Of a stretch of DNA of 64,000 nucleotides, positions 50,517 to 59,864 are shown one piece after another (the stretch's first letter is position 1; each line of letters begins with the position of its first letter). The notes under the pieces were generated by a model that was not told where the DNA came from, ran no database searches, and worked only from the letters and a program-made list of their open reading frames with translations. The stretch covers positions 124,001 to 188,000 of the forward strand of contig NZ_RCVR01000010.1 in assembly GCF_016107305.1 (NCBI RefSeq), written 5' to 3'. The stretch is from Roseomonas sp. KE2513 (GTDB lineage: Bacteria; Pseudomonadota; Alphaproteobacteria; Acetobacterales; Acetobacteraceae). The translations under genes and the position numbers were made by a program.

Positions 50517-51202
50517 GCGGGCTTGCGGATGATCCATTTTGGGTTCTCGACCTTCATCTCCAGCCCGTGCTTCGCGGCGAACTCGTCCGCGGCCTGCTTC
50601 ACGCCGGGCCAGGGATAGTCGTCGCCGATGAGGATGCCGCCGCGCTTGAGCAGTGCCCAATAGTTCTCGATGTCGCGCCGCACGGGGTCGTACTCGTGCG
50701 CGGCGTCGATATGGACGAGGTCGGGGTGCAGGCGGAGGCGGGCGAGGATGACGGCGGCGTTGTCGCTCGTCTGCGCCAGCGGCACCACGCGCTCGGCATG
50801 GCCGCTGAGGACCATGTTCGAGAGGAACTGCCAGTAGAGCGACGGCCAGCCATGGACAAGGCCGATGCTCTCCAAGATCCGGTCCGGCCGGTCACGGTTC
50901 CAGTGCTCGTGGCTGCCGAGGAAGGTGTCGATGGAGATGAGCGCGGAGTCGGGCCGCACCCGCCGCATCGCCTCGGCGAGGAAGGCGGTGGACTGGCCCT
51001 TCCAGACGCCGATATCGAGCGCAAGGCGGGGCTTCGCCTCCTCCACCGCGGCGACGAGGGCCGGGTGCAGGCCGTTCCAACCCTGCAGGTCGAGCGGGCG
51101 CGTGGGCTGGAAGCCGGCGTAGATGTCGGCGCCGTGGATGGTCCGCATCACCTCCGCGGCGGCGGGGGTGAGCGGCGGCGCGGCCTGGGCGGGAGCGCTC
51201 AA
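50513..51202 (-). CDS. Class I SAM-dependent methyltransferase (Methyltransf_24/CmcI-like)
   Basis: 229 residues from a TTG at 51202 inside the RraA-family gene stop (TTGA). SAM-binding motif LALDIGVWKGQSTAFLAEAM, acidic motif II LISIDTFLGSHEHW, then DNAAVILARLRLHPDLVHID, AAHEYDPVRRDIENYWALL and GGILIGDDYPWPGVKQA. The last two match the Methyltransf_24 group, acting on small molecules or sugars. Substrate unknown. Confidence 0.82.
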   Translation of the reverse strand: MSAPAQAAPPLTPAAAEVMRTIHGADIYAGFQPTRPLDLQGWNGLHPALVAAVEEAKPRLALDIGVWKGQSTAFLAEAMRRVRPDSALISIDTFLGSHEHWNRDRPDRILESIGLVHGWPSLYWQFLSNMVLSGHAERVVPLAQTSDNAAVILARLRLHPDLVHIDAAHEYDPVRRDIENYWALLKRGGILIGDDYPWPGVKQAADEFAAKHGLEMKVENPKWIIRKPA

Positions 51203-51906
51203 TGGATTTCGTCGGCGCGCGAGAGGGCCTCGCGCAGCGCGGCCACGCTGAACTCGCGGGAGGCGCAGAGGTCGAGGATCACCCGCTCGCGCCGCGAGAG
51301 CAGCTCGATGGCCGAGGGGATCTTCGTGACGGCGTCGTGCGGGATCACCACGGCGCCGTGGCGGTCGGCATGCACGACGGCGTCGTGGTGGCAGGCCATG
51401 CCGTGAATTGTCACCTCCTGCCCGTACTGCACGATGTGCACATAGGCGTGGGAAGGGTTCACCGAGCCGGCGACGAGCTGGAAGCCCTGGGCGAGCATGT
51501 CGAGGTCGCGGATGGAGCCGTTGGTGACGCAGCCCTGGGCGCCGATGGCCTTGTGGATGTTCGTGTTCACCTCACCCCAGAAGGCGCCGGTGCCGGGGGT
51601 GTCGTCGAGGTCCTGAAGGATGACGACGGTCGGCATCGCGGCCTCGGCCACATATTCGTACCAGCCGATGCGGGCGGCACGGTCCACCTCGGCCGCGCGG
51701 CCGGAGGGGGCGGCGGCACGGATGGTGCCGGTGCGGGCGAGGCCGCAGATCGGCGGCAGGGTCGTGCTGGCCGGGACCAGCTGGCGCAGCGTGAAGCCGT
51801 GGCCGCGCCGGTGCGGGGCCACCATCTCCAGCGCGTTGCAGATCGTGGGGGTGTCCCAGGCCCGCAGCGCCTCAAGGTCGGCGGCGGTGAAGGGGTATTC
51901 GGGCAT
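51199..51906 (-). CDS. RraA family protein (HMG/CHA aldolase-like)
   Basis: 235 residues from the ATG at 51906. RraA fold: [60 protein letters not shown], the signature [17 protein letters not shown] with Arg/Asp, [35 protein letters not shown]. Either an aldolase/decarboxylase or a protein that only shares this fold. It differs clearly from the LigK copy in the window. Leads the three-gene set with methyltransferase and thioesterase. Confidence 0.85.
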   Translation of the reverse strand: MPEYPFTAADLEALRAWDTPTICNALEMVAPHRRGHGFTLRQLVPASTTLPPICGLARTGTIRAAAPSGRAAEVDRAARIGWYEYVAEAAMPTVVILQDLDDTPGTGAFWGEVNTNIHKAIGAQGCVTNGSIRDLDMLAQGFQLVAGSVNPSHAYVHIVQYGQEVTIHGMACHHDAVVHADRHGAVVIPHDAVTKIPSAIELLSRRERVILDLCASREFSVAALREALSRADEIH

Positions 51907-52061
51907 CGGCGTCTCCGGGTCCTCCCCCGGGCGCCTTGCCGGCGGCGGGGAGGGCAGCATCGCCGGGCGGGGGCGGAAGGGCAAATCCGGGCCGGCCGCG
52001 GCCGTGCAACGTTGCGCCACCGCTTGTGACGACGAGCACCGGAGAGGTAGCCTCCGCCCTC

Positions 52062-53753
52062 ATGGACATCGCACCCCAGGCCCCGTCGCCCGGCGATCAG
52101 GCGGGGGATCGCGCTATCCCGCTGGTCGACGAGGCGCGCCCGGCCGCGGCGGGCGGGCCGAGGCCGACCGGTGCCGCGCCGCCCGGGCGGATCCGCGCCT
52201 TCGCGGGGCGTATCGGCACGCGCGCGGCGATGATCGCTCTGCTGATGCTGGCCGTTGTCGGGCTGCTGACCGGCAGCGCCCTTCTGCTGAGCGAGCGGCA
52301 GATCGCCATCATCGAGCGCATGGGCGGCCAGGACCAGCAGGCGGACGCGGCGGTGGACCGCTTCGGCGCCCAGATCGCCGACTTCTCCTCGGGCATGGCG
52401 AGCGTGCTGGCCGGCGTGCTGCAGCCGGTACCGGCGGCGGGAAGGATGGTGCGCAGCGGCAACCTCATCCGCGAATCCTACGCCGAGATCGAACGGCGCC
52501 TCGGCCCTGCGATCGACCCCGTGGTGCTCGGCGGCGCGCGCGACATGGCCGAGCGGCTGGTGCCGCTGACTGAAAGCGTCCGGACCGCCTTCGCGGGCAA
52601 CCGGCGCGCCGAGTTCGGTGCCCTGCAGGAGGAATGGCTGGACGCGCTCTCGGCGTTCAACGGGCTCATGTACGCGGCGCGGCGGGTGGTGCAGGAGCGG
52701 AATGCGCGGACGCTGGCCGAGGCCCATGACGTGAGCGCCCAGGCGCGCAACGTCATCCTCGGCGCGGGCGCGGCGGGGGTGGTGGTCTGCGCCCTGATCC
52801 TCTTCGTGCTGATGCGGTTGATCGCGCGGCCGGTCGGGCGGATCGCGCGGGCGATGGACCGGCTCTCCTCCGGCCAGCTCGATACCCCGGTGCCGGACTC
52901 GGACCGGACGGACCAGGTGGGCGAGATGTCTCGGGCGGTGCTCGTGTTCAAGGACAGCCTCCTCGCCGCGCGGGCGCTGACCGAGCAGGCGCTGGAGAAC
53001 GCCCGGCGCACCGCGGTCGCCACCGCCCAGGCCTCGGACGCCATCGGGCAGGTGAGCGACGGGGCGATGACGCAGCTCTCGGAGCTGCGGCAGACGGGCG
53101 AAGCGCTGGCGCAGACGACGGAGGGGATCGCCGACGTGTCGCGCTCCACCGCGCTGGCGCGCGACCAGTCGGCGCGGGCGAAGGCGGTGGTGGCGGAGAA
53201 CCTGGCCAAGGTGAACGGCCTGATCGGCCTCGTGGACGCGGTGGGCGAGGACACGGAGCGGGTGACGCGGATCGCGGCCACCATCGCCAAGGTCGCGACC
53301 CAGACGAACATCCTCGCCATCAACGCCGCGATCGAGGCTGCACGGGCGGGGGAGCACGGGCGGGGGCTTTCCGTCGTGGCAGAGGAGGTGCGGGCGCTGG
53401 CGGCCTCCACCGAGAACCTCGCCCAGGAGATCGCGGACGTGGTGCTCGTGGCCGGCCGGCGGGCGCGGGAGGGCAGCGGCACCGCCGCCGCCGTGGGCGA
53501 GGCGATGGACGGGCTGGAGCACCTCGTGGCCGAGGGCGCGCGCCTCTCCGGCGCGATCGCGGTCGCGATGGAGCAGCAGCAGGCGACCATCGCGGGCCTG
53601 GGCGAGCGGGTGGCCACGCTGACCCGCATCGGCCAGTCCAACGCGACAGCGGCCGAGGAGATCACGGTGACGATGATCGATCTCTCCCGTCTGGCGAGCG
53701 ACACGCGCCGGGTGGTGGAAAGCCTCGCGATCGGCAGGGGGCGCGGGACTTGA
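52062..53753 (+). CDS. Methyl-accepting chemotaxis protein coupled to a receiver-PP2C phosphatase
   Basis: 563 residues from the ATG at 52062. Polar/Pro-rich N-terminus, TM1 ([20 protein letters not shown]), a helical periplasmic sensor of about 150 residues (four-helix-bundle type), TM2 ([18 protein letters not shown]), HAMP ([20 protein letters not shown]), and the signalling tip [20 protein letters not shown] with [13 protein letters not shown]. No PilZ tail, unlike the receptor at 17099-19141. Its last bases overlap the TTG of the phosphatase gene, so receptor and phosphatase are made together. The CheA operon faces it. Confidence 0.92.
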   Translation: MDIAPQAPSPGDQAGDRAIPLVDEARPAAAGGPRPTGAAPPGRIRAFAGRIGTRAAMIALLMLAVVGLLTGSALLLSERQIAIIERMGGQDQQADAAVDRFGAQIADFSSGMASVLAGVLQPVPAAGRMVRSGNLIRESYAEIERRLGPAIDPVVLGGARDMAERLVPLTESVRTAFAGNRRAEFGALQEEWLDALSAFNGLMYAARRVVQERNARTLAEAHDVSAQARNVILGAGAAGVVVCALILFVLMRLIARPVGRIARAMDRLSSGQLDTPVPDSDRTDQVGEMSRAVLVFKDSLLAARALTEQALENARRTAVATAQASDAIGQVSDGAMTQLSELRQTGEALAQTTEGIADVSRSTALARDQSARAKAVVAENLAKVNGLIGLVDAVGEDTERVTRIAATIAKVATQTNILAINAAIEAARAGEHGRGLSVVAEEVRALAASTENLAQEIADVVLVAGRRAREGSGTAAAVGEAMDGLEHLVAEGARLSGAIAVAMEQQQATIAGLGERVATLTRIGQSNATAAEEITVTMIDLSRLASDTRRVVESLAIGRGRGT

Positions 53754-54949
53754 GCGAGGTGGCGGTTGCGCCCGATCCCGGGCTTGTCGACCCGGGGAGC
53801 GTCTCGATCCTCGTCGTGGAGGACTCCTCCTTCAACCGGCTGGTGCTGCGAAAGCGGTTGGCGGAGCTCGGCTATTCCCGCGTGACGGAGGCGACGGACG
53901 GGATGGAGGGCTTGGCCGCCATCGAGGCCGGGACTTTCGACATCGTGCTGCTGGACCTCGAAATGCCGCGCCTGGACGGCATCGGCGTGCTGGAGCGGCT
54001 GCACGCGGCGCGCGGAGCGGCGCCGCCGGTGATCGTCATCTCCGCGCTGACGGAGATGGAGGGGATCGTCCGCTGCATCGAGTTGGGGGCCGAGGACTAC
54101 CTGCCGAAATCCTTCGACCCGCCCCTTCTGCGCGCACGGCTCGGCGCGGTGTTGGAGAAGAAGCGGCTGCGCGATCTCGCCGACCAGCGGCTGGCGGCGT
54201 TGGAGGCGGAGCTGGAGAGCGCGCGGGCCGCGCAGCTCGACCTCGTGCCGCAGGACTTCGCGGGGATCGCGCCCGCCGGCCTGTCGCTGCACGCGGCGAT
54301 GATCCCGGCGCGGCAGGTGGGCGGCGACCTCTACGACGCGCTCAGGCTCGGCCCCTCCCTGCTGCTGGCCTGCGTGGCCGATGTCTCGGGCAAGGGCGCG
54401 CCGGCGGGGCTGACCATGGCGCGGACGACGGGGCTGATCCGCTCCACCGCGGCGCTGCTCTCGGAGGAGGGCGCGGCGCCGGACCCGGCGGCGATCCTCA
54501 CGCGGGCGAATAACGACCTGGCCCGGGAGAACGAGAGCCAGACCTTCGTGACGGTGGTGGTGGCGGTGCTGGATGCCGCAGATGGCACGGGGCGGATCGC
54601 GCTGGCCGGGCACGAATCGCCGCTTCTCCTGCGCGACGGGCAGGTGCGGGTGCTGGAGGGCCTGTCCCGCCAGCCGCCGCTGGGGACGATGGAGGGCTTC
54701 CCCTATCGCTCCGACCCGCTGGTACTGGCGGCCGGGGAGGCGCTGTTCCTCTTTTCCGACGGCGTTACCGAGGCGGAGGACGGGGCGGAGCGCTTCTTCG
54801 GGCGGGAAGGACTGGCGGGAGCGCTGCGGCCGGTGGCCGGCGCCGTCCCGCGGGCGTTGGTGGAGGCGGTGCTCGAGGCGGTCTCGGGCTTCGCGGGCGG
54901 CGCGCCTCAGGCCGACGACATCACCGTCCTGGCGGTGCGGCGGTCATAG
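53750..54949 (+). CDS. Response regulator with PP2C/RsbU-type phosphatase output
   Basis: 399 residues from a TTG overlapping the receptor stop. The receiver (17-135) has acidic pair Glu24-Asp25, phospho-acceptor Asp69 in [12 protein letters not shown], and the conserved Lys in YLPKSF. A short coiled coil (about 138-165) leads to a SpoIIE/RsbU phosphatase domain with metal motifs [43 protein letters not shown] and [10 protein letters not shown], all intact. Phosphorylation by CheA would switch on dephosphorylation of a STAS antagonist; one is encoded at 61834-62160. The 3' end overlaps the convergent gene by 43 bases. Confidence 0.93.
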   Translation: MSEVAVAPDPGLVDPGSVSILVVEDSSFNRLVLRKRLAELGYSRVTEATDGMEGLAAIEAGTFDIVLLDLEMPRLDGIGVLERLHAARGAAPPVIVISALTEMEGIVRCIELGAEDYLPKSFDPPLLRARLGAVLEKKRLRDLADQRLAALEAELESARAAQLDLVPQDFAGIAPAGLSLHAAMIPARQVGGDLYDALRLGPSLLLACVADVSGKGAPAGLTMARTTGLIRSTAALLSEEGAAPDPAAILTRANNDLARENESQTFVTVVVAVLDAADGTGRIALAGHESPLLLRDGQVRVLEGLSRQPPLGTMEGFPYRSDPLVLAAGEALFLFSDGVTEAEDGAERFFGREGLAGALRPVAGAVPRALVEAVLEAVSGFAGGAPQADDITVLAVRRS

Positions 54950-55452
54950 GGCTCCGGCGCGCGGAAGACGACCGAAAGGCCCTCCACCGTGGCGGCGGGG
55001 CGGCCGTTAATGAGGATGGTGCCGTCGGCGGTGAGAACCTGGGCGCGGCGGCCGATCCGGCGGAGGTCCAGGCGGTACTCGACGCGGCCGGGCACGCCGA
55101 CCGGCACGGGGAGGCGGCGCATCTCCCCCATCTCAAGGGTCTCGGCCTCGCCGTCGAAGCCCAGCCAGACGCCGTAGTGAACGAGCAGCCGGCAGAGAAC
55201 CTCGGGATCGAGGGCGGCGTCGCTGCTCTCGGCCTCCCCACCGACGGCCCGGACGAGGCCGAGGCCGTGGCGGCCGTCGCGCACGCCCACGCCGACCACG
55301 GCGCCCGGCCCCTGCCAGAGCGGGTTGGGCGCCAGGGAGCAGGAAACCGAAACGCGCCCACCCGCCGCGAGGACCGTGGCGGAAGCGGCATTGTCGTTCG
55401 CATGCGCGGAGAGGGGGTCGCGCCAAGCGAGAAGGGGAGATCGGCCGGACAT
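54907..55452 (-). CDS. FabA-like hot-dog protein without an evident catalytic site (uncertain)
   Basis: 181 residues. Residues about 85-170 resemble the second half of beta-hydroxyacyl-ACP dehydratase FabA: EVLCRLLVHYGVWLGFDG, LEMGEMRRLPVPVGVPG, VEYRLDLRRIGRRAQVLTAD, GTILINGRPAATVEGLSVVF (compare 'V.Y.I..KR...R.....ADG.V.VDG......L.V.L'). The first half lacks the CHF.GDP.MPG segment carrying the catalytic His, reading WQGPGAVVGVGVRDG instead. So it is probably a binding or structural member of the fold. Last in the direction of the cheA operon, 118 bases after cheA. Confidence 0.5.
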   Translation of the reverse strand: MSGRSPLLAWRDPLSAHANDNAASATVLAAGGRVSVSCSLAPNPLWQGPGAVVGVGVRDGRHGLGLVRAVGGEAESSDAALDPEVLCRLLVHYGVWLGFDGEAETLEMGEMRRLPVPVGVPGRVEYRLDLRRIGRRAQVLTADGTILINGRPAATVEGLSVVFRAPEPYDRRTARTVMSSA

Positions 55453-55570
55453 GTGAAGCTGCCCTTGAGTGAACTTTCAATCGGAACAGATCACATAATC
55501 GCGAGCAGTGGGAATCACATTTGGGGCTTCGCAACTTTTTCCTAGCCGCGTGGCGGACTCGCCATGGTGG

Positions 55571-58108
55571 TCAGCCCTCCCCGGCCAGCCCATCGGGTTC
55601 GAGCAGCAGCACCGGATCACCATTTCCGAGGATGCCGACGCCGCCGACGCCCGGCAGGCGGGCGATCGCGGGGTGCAGCGGGCGGAGGAGGATGTCGGCG
55701 CGGCGCTCCACCCGATCCACGCCGAGGGCCAGCGCGCCGCCCGCCGCGCGCACCACCACCACCGCCCCCGTGGCCGCACCGGGCAGGCCGAGCAGCGGGG
55801 CCAGGGGCAGGACGGCCTGGCCGTCGCCCTCCTCTTGCAGCACCGAGTCGACCCTTGCCGCCGGCAGGGCATAGGGCTGGCCGCCGACGGTGACGAGCAG
55901 GACGGAGAGGGTGGCGGCGGTGAGCGGCAGGCGGAGGGTAAAGCTCGTGCCGCGGCCGGGGGTGCTCGCGACCTCCAGCGTGCCGCCGGCGCGGCGGGCG
56001 GCGTCCTGCACCACGTCCAACCCGACGCCGCGGCCAGAGGTCTCGGTCACGGTCGTGGCGGTGGAGAAGCCGGGGCGGAAGAGTAGCGCCTCGACGGCGG
56101 CGGGGGAGAGATCCGGGGCCTCGGCCGGCGCCACTAGGCCGCGCTCCACCGCGCGGGCGAGGACGCGGTCGTGATGAATGCCGCAGCCGTCATCCGAGAC
56201 TCGGACGCGGATGCCACCCGTCCGGCGCGCGGCGGAGATGCGCAGCAGGGCCCGGGCAGGCTTGCCGTAGGCGCGGCGCTCCTGCGGGGGCTCGATCCCG
56301 TGATCCACGGCGTTACGGACGAGGTGGAGGAGCGGATCGGCGAGAAGTTCCACGAGGGAGCGGTCGATGGCGACATCTTCTCCCTCCAGCACCACCTCGA
56401 CCTCCTTGCCGGCGGGCTGGGCAACGGCGCGAGCGACGCGGGGCAGGCGCGCGAAGAGAGTGCCGATGGGAACGACGCGGAGTTCCATCACCGCCTCGTC
56501 CAATCGGCGCAGGGAGAAGGACAGGCGGCCCTCCGCCTCTTCCAGCGCGTCCTCGAAGCGGCGGAGATGGTCGGCCAGCTCGGTCAACTCCCGTCCGGCG
56601 GCGCCTTCCAGCCGGCCGGCCAGCACGCCGAGCCGGGCGATGGCGGCGCGGGGCGCGCTCTCGCGCAGAGCCTCGGCGAGGGAGAGGGAGGCGGCGCGGA
56701 CCTCGGATTCAAGGGAGATGAGGCCGTCGATCGTCTCCTGCCGGACGCGCATGGTGCCGCCGGAGGCGGTGGCCGGGGCGTGGGAGGCCTCCTCCTCGGC
56801 GGCCGAGAGTGAGAGGAGGACGCGGCGGGAGGGGTCGGCCGCCGTTGCGGCACGCGAGAGAGCCTCGAGTTCCGCGCCGCTGGCGAGGAGGAGTTCGAGC
56901 AGGGGCGGGCTGGCGCCGGGCAGCGTGCGGCTGCCGAGGATATCGGCCTCCGGACGCAGCGCGTCGGCGATCGCGGCCTCCAGCGCCTCCCCCTGTCCCA
57001 TCGCGAGGCGCGCGACATAGAGGCGGGCCCCCGCTTCGAGAGCGGCGGCGGCGCGGGCGCGGGCGGTCTCGCTGAGGAGGGGGAGAAACCCTTCTGGGAT
57101 GCGGGGATCGGCCACCGTGGAGCCGGCAAGCGGCGCGGGGCCCTTTCCGGCCTCGCGTATTGCCTCCGCCAGGGCCGGGCCGCGGGTGGCGAGGAGGGCG
57201 GCTGCATCGGGGTCGGCCGCACGGTCGGCGAGGTCCTCGAGCGCGAGAAGGGTGCGCTCCAGGCGCTCCTGGCCGAGGGCACAGGCGGCGGCGGCAGCTT
57301 CCCGCGCCGCCGCGGCAAGGGCGGAGTGCCCGTCGGGCGGATCGGCCAGGGCAGCCGCCCGGATGGAAAGGCCGGCGGTGTCGATCAGCGCCGCCTCCGG
57401 GGGTACGGCGGGCGGGATCGCCTCGGCCCCGGCCGCTTCCTCGGCGCGCGCACCGAGAAGAGCGAGGCGGCGGCGGAGGCGGCCGAGAGCGGGAAGCGCG
57501 GCGGGGGTGCCCGCGGCTTCAGCCAGGTGGCCCAGGGTTTCCGCAAGGGCAGGGAGGCGGATCAGGCGGGCGCCGGCGGCGAGGTCCGCGGCCTCGGCGC
57601 GCGCGCCGGGGTCCGCGGTTGCCGCCAGGGCGGCGAGGGCCGGAGCGGCAGCCGCGCAGCGGGAAGCGAAGGCGCCAAGGAGAGGGTCGGAAAGGACCGG
57701 CGGCGCGGCGGCCTGGCTGGGGGGAGACGTGGAGGTAGCTTCGCCGAGGCCGGCGAGGCGGCGGAGGAGCGCGGGGTCGGCCGGCGCGTCGGCATGGGTC
57801 TCCAGCACCCGCGCCCGGAGGCCGCGGAGCGAATCGACCGCCGTCATCAGCCCCTCCGCTACCTGGCCGGCGACGACGAGGCGGCCGGCGCGGGCGAGGC
57901 CGAGCAGATCCTCGCAGCCATGCGCGGTATCACGCATGCCGCCAGCGCCGAGGACGGAGGCCATGCCCTTGAGGCTGTGGAAGGCGCGGAAGAGGGTGTT
58001 TACCCCCTCCCCCGCCAAGCCCGGGGTAGAGAGGAGGCGCTCGATCGTGTCGAGATGCTCCTCCGTCTCGGCGGCGAATCCCTCCCAGAGGGCGGCGTCG
58101 TCGATCAT
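55571..58108 (-). CDS. cheA: Chemotaxis histidine kinase CheA
   Basis: 845 residues. P1 (HPt) with phosphorylated His44 in LFRAFHSLKGMASVLG. Residues about 130-430 are an Ala-rich region that may hold further His-less HPt-like bundles and replaces a normal P2. Then the dimerisation domain P3, the kinase domain P4 with N-box LHLVRNAVDHGIEPP, G1 SDDGCGIHHDRVLA, GFSTATTVTETSGRGVGLDV, and the CheW-like P5 with LLVTVGGQPYALPAARVDSV. Autophosphorylates under receptor control and passes phosphate to CheB, the degenerate receiver protein and probably the receiver-PP2C protein. ATGA overlap with the upstream gene. Confidence 0.95.
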   Translation of the reverse strand: MIDDAALWEGFAAETEEHLDTIERLLSTPGLAGEGVNTLFRAFHSLKGMASVLGAGGMRDTAHGCEDLLGLARAGRLVVAGQVAEGLMTAVDSLRGLRARVLETHADAPADPALLRRLAGLGEATSTSPPSQAAAPPVLSDPLLGAFASRCAAAAPALAALAATADPGARAEAADLAAGARLIRLPALAETLGHLAEAAGTPAALPALGRLRRRLALLGARAEEAAGAEAIPPAVPPEAALIDTAGLSIRAAALADPPDGHSALAAAAREAAAAACALGQERLERTLLALEDLADRAADPDAAALLATRGPALAEAIREAGKGPAPLAGSTVADPRIPEGFLPLLSETARARAAAALEAGARLYVARLAMGQGEALEAAIADALRPEADILGSRTLPGASPPLLELLLASGAELEALSRAATAADPSRRVLLSLSAAEEEASHAPATASGGTMRVRQETIDGLISLESEVRAASLSLAEALRESAPRAAIARLGVLAGRLEGAAGRELTELADHLRRFEDALEEAEGRLSFSLRRLDEAVMELRVVPIGTLFARLPRVARAVAQPAGKEVEVVLEGEDVAIDRSLVELLADPLLHLVRNAVDHGIEPPQERRAYGKPARALLRISAARRTGGIRVRVSDDGCGIHHDRVLARAVERGLVAPAEAPDLSPAAVEALLFRPGFSTATTVTETSGRGVGLDVVQDAARRAGGTLEVASTPGRGTSFTLRLPLTAATLSVLLVTVGGQPYALPAARVDSVLQEEGDGQAVLPLAPLLGLPGAATGAVVVVRAAGGALALGVDRVERRADILLRPLHPAIARLPGVGGVGILGNGDPVLLLEPDGLAGEG

Positions 58109-58800
58109 GGCGCCAACCCGACGGCGCGGCGGGCGGCGCGGCGGATGGCCTCGCCCTGGCGCTCGCCGAGGTCGGGCGAGAAGGCGCCGGAGGGCTTGCC
58201 GACGACGGCGCTGGCGCCTAGCCGCCGCGCCTCCACCGCCACCTCACCACCAGGCACCGCGGCGGAGGAGACGACGACCATGGCGCCGCCGCCGCGCAGC
58301 GCCCATTCCCGCAACACGGCCAAGCCATCGAGCACGGGCATCTCGATATCGAGCAGGGTGAGGTCGGGCGCGTGCTCGGCCAGGCGGGTGAGCGCCTCGC
58401 CGCCATCTGCGGCCTCGGCCACCACCGTGAAGGCGGGATCGGCGGAGAGCGCCTCCCGCAGGAGGCGGCGCATCATCGCGCTGTCGTCCACCACGAGGAT
58501 GCGGACGGGCGCGGGTCCCGGCGAGGCGAAGGGCAAGTCGTGGCCGGCGGCGGCGACCGCGCGGGCATGGGCGGCAAGGGCGGCGGCCGTCGCCGGGGCA
58601 TCGAAGGGCTTGGGCAGAGGGTCGAGGGCGCGCAGGGCAGCGGTGAGGGAGGCGATCCCGGCGCCGGCGGACATGCCGCGCAGGGCATCGAGCGCCCGGC
58701 GGCGGTCGCGCTCCTCCGGCGCGGCGGCGAGGCTCGCCGTCGCGGCCTCCCATTCGGGAAGGAGCAGGGCGAGGAGCTCGGGGTCGAGGGCGCCGCTCAC
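58105..58800 (-). CDS. Degenerate-HPt plus CheB-like receiver, no methylesterase domain
   Basis: 231 residues from a GTG at 58800. Residues 1-90 look like an HPt bundle: RALDALRGMSAGAGIASL lines up with the CheA P1 AFHSLKGMASVLG, with Asp38 where the His should be. Residues about 95-215 are a receiver closest to that of CheB: RILVVDDSAMMRRLLREALS, DLTLLDIEMPVLDG with the phospho-acceptor Asp, VVSSAAVPG, and VVGKPSGAFSPDL. It could act as a phosphate sink, or bind CheA through the dead HPt. GTGA and ATGA overlaps tie it to cheB and cheA. Confidence 0.8.
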   Translation of the reverse strand: MSGALDPELLALLLPEWEAATASLAAAPEERDRRRALDALRGMSAGAGIASLTAALRALDPLPKPFDAPATAAALAAHARAVAAAGHDLPFASPGPAPVRILVVDDSAMMRRLLREALSADPAFTVVAEAADGGEALTRLAEHAPDLTLLDIEMPVLDGLAVLREWALRGGGAMVVVSSAAVPGGEVAVEARRLGASAVVGKPSGAFSPDLGERQGEAIRRAARRAVGLAP

Positions 58801-59864
58801 GCGATGCTTCCCAGGATACGGCCCGCGGCGCGCGGGGTGGTCAGGGCGTGCAGGCGGGCACCGAGGGCGGCAGGGGTGCCGGTGCCGGTGGCGAGGCCGG
58901 CCTCGATCACGGCGCCGGGCATTCCCGCGACAACGCAGCTTTCGAGGCTCTGGGCGAGCACGGCCATGCCGCGCTCGCGCAGCGCCGCCGCCCCCGCGGC
59001 GCCGTCCCGCCCCATGCCCGTGAGGACGATACCGATTCCCCCGCGCGCGACGAGGGCGGCGGAGCGGAAGAGGGTGTCAGCGGAAGGATGCACCACCCCC
59101 TCCCCCTTTCCGAGGCGCAGCACGAGGCCGCCGCCGGCGGCGCGGGCGAGGTGCCCGTCGGTGCCGCCGGGGATCACGGCCACTGTTCCCGCCGCGAGTG
59201 GCATGCCGTGGGTACCGAGCGCCACCGGCAGCCTGCTGCGTGCAGCAAGGTGGCGAGCGAGGTCAGGGCCGAGGTCGGGGGGCATGTGCTGGGCGATGAC
59301 GACCGGCACCGCGAGGGGACCGGCAGCGGCCAGCAGCGCCTCCAACGCCTCAGGACCGCCGGTGGAAGCGGCGAGGACGACGACATCGGCGGTACCCGGC
59401 AAGTTGCCGGCCGCCTCGGCGGCAATGGGCGCGCGGAGCGGCGGGGCGGCGCGCGCGACGGCCGGTCGCTGCCCCGCCCAGTAGCGGAGCCGGCCGCGCA
59501 GGTCGCGGTCGATCTGGGCGAGGTCAAGGCTGCCGAGGGAGGAGCCCTTCCACAGCACGTCCGCCGCCCCGGCGCCGAGGGCGGCGAGAGCGTTGGCCGA
59601 ACCGTCCCGGGTGTGGTGACTGACCATCACCACCGCCGGCGGGTCCGGCAGGGCGACGAGCCGGCGGGTGGCCTCGATGCCGTCCAGGCCGGGCATCTCG
59701 AGGTCCATCGTCACGACATCCGGGCGGAGGTGGCCGGCGAGCTCGAGGGCGGCGGCCGCCTCGCTGGCCTCGCCCACCACCTTCAGGTCGCCCTCCGCCT
59801 CGATGATGCGGCGCAGTGCCATCCGCATGAAGGCGGAATCGTCCACGACGAGGACGCGGATCAT
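58797..59864 (-). CDS. cheB: Chemoreceptor glutamate methylesterase/response regulator CheB
   Basis: 355 residues from the ATG at 59864. The receiver has MIRVLVVDDSAFMRMALRRI and VTMDLEMPGLDGIEAT (phospho-Asp). The esterase domain has the catalytic Ser in VLAASTGGPEALEALL, His in VVIAQHMPPDLG and Asp in VLTGMGRDGAAGAAAL. Removes methyl groups from receptors and opposes CheR. Receiver and esterase complete. Overlaps the CheW-like gene by ATGA and the next gene by GTGA. Confidence 0.96.
   Translation of the reverse strand: MIRVLVVDDSAFMRMALRRIIEAEGDLKVVGEASEAAAALELAGHLRPDVVTMDLEMPGLDGIEATRRLVALPDPPAVVMVSHHTRDGSANALAALGAGAADVLWKGSSLGSLDLAQIDRDLRGRLRYWAGQRPAVARAAPPLRAPIAAEAAGNLPGTADVVVLAASTGGPEALEALLAAAGPLAVPVVIAQHMPPDLGPDLARHLAARSRLPVALGTHGMPLAAGTVAVIPGGTDGHLARAAGGGLVLRLGKGEGVVHPSADTLFRSAALVARGGIGIVLTGMGRDGAAGAAALRERGMAVLAQSLESCVVAGMPGAVIEAGLATGTGTPAALGARLHALTTPRAAGRILGSIA

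Noticed and set aside
57326-59023. Long plus-strand frames opposite cheA, the HPt-receiver gene and cheB
   Set aside because: Low-complexity Arg/Ala/Ser composition and no homology; the minus strand encodes intact chemotaxis domains.
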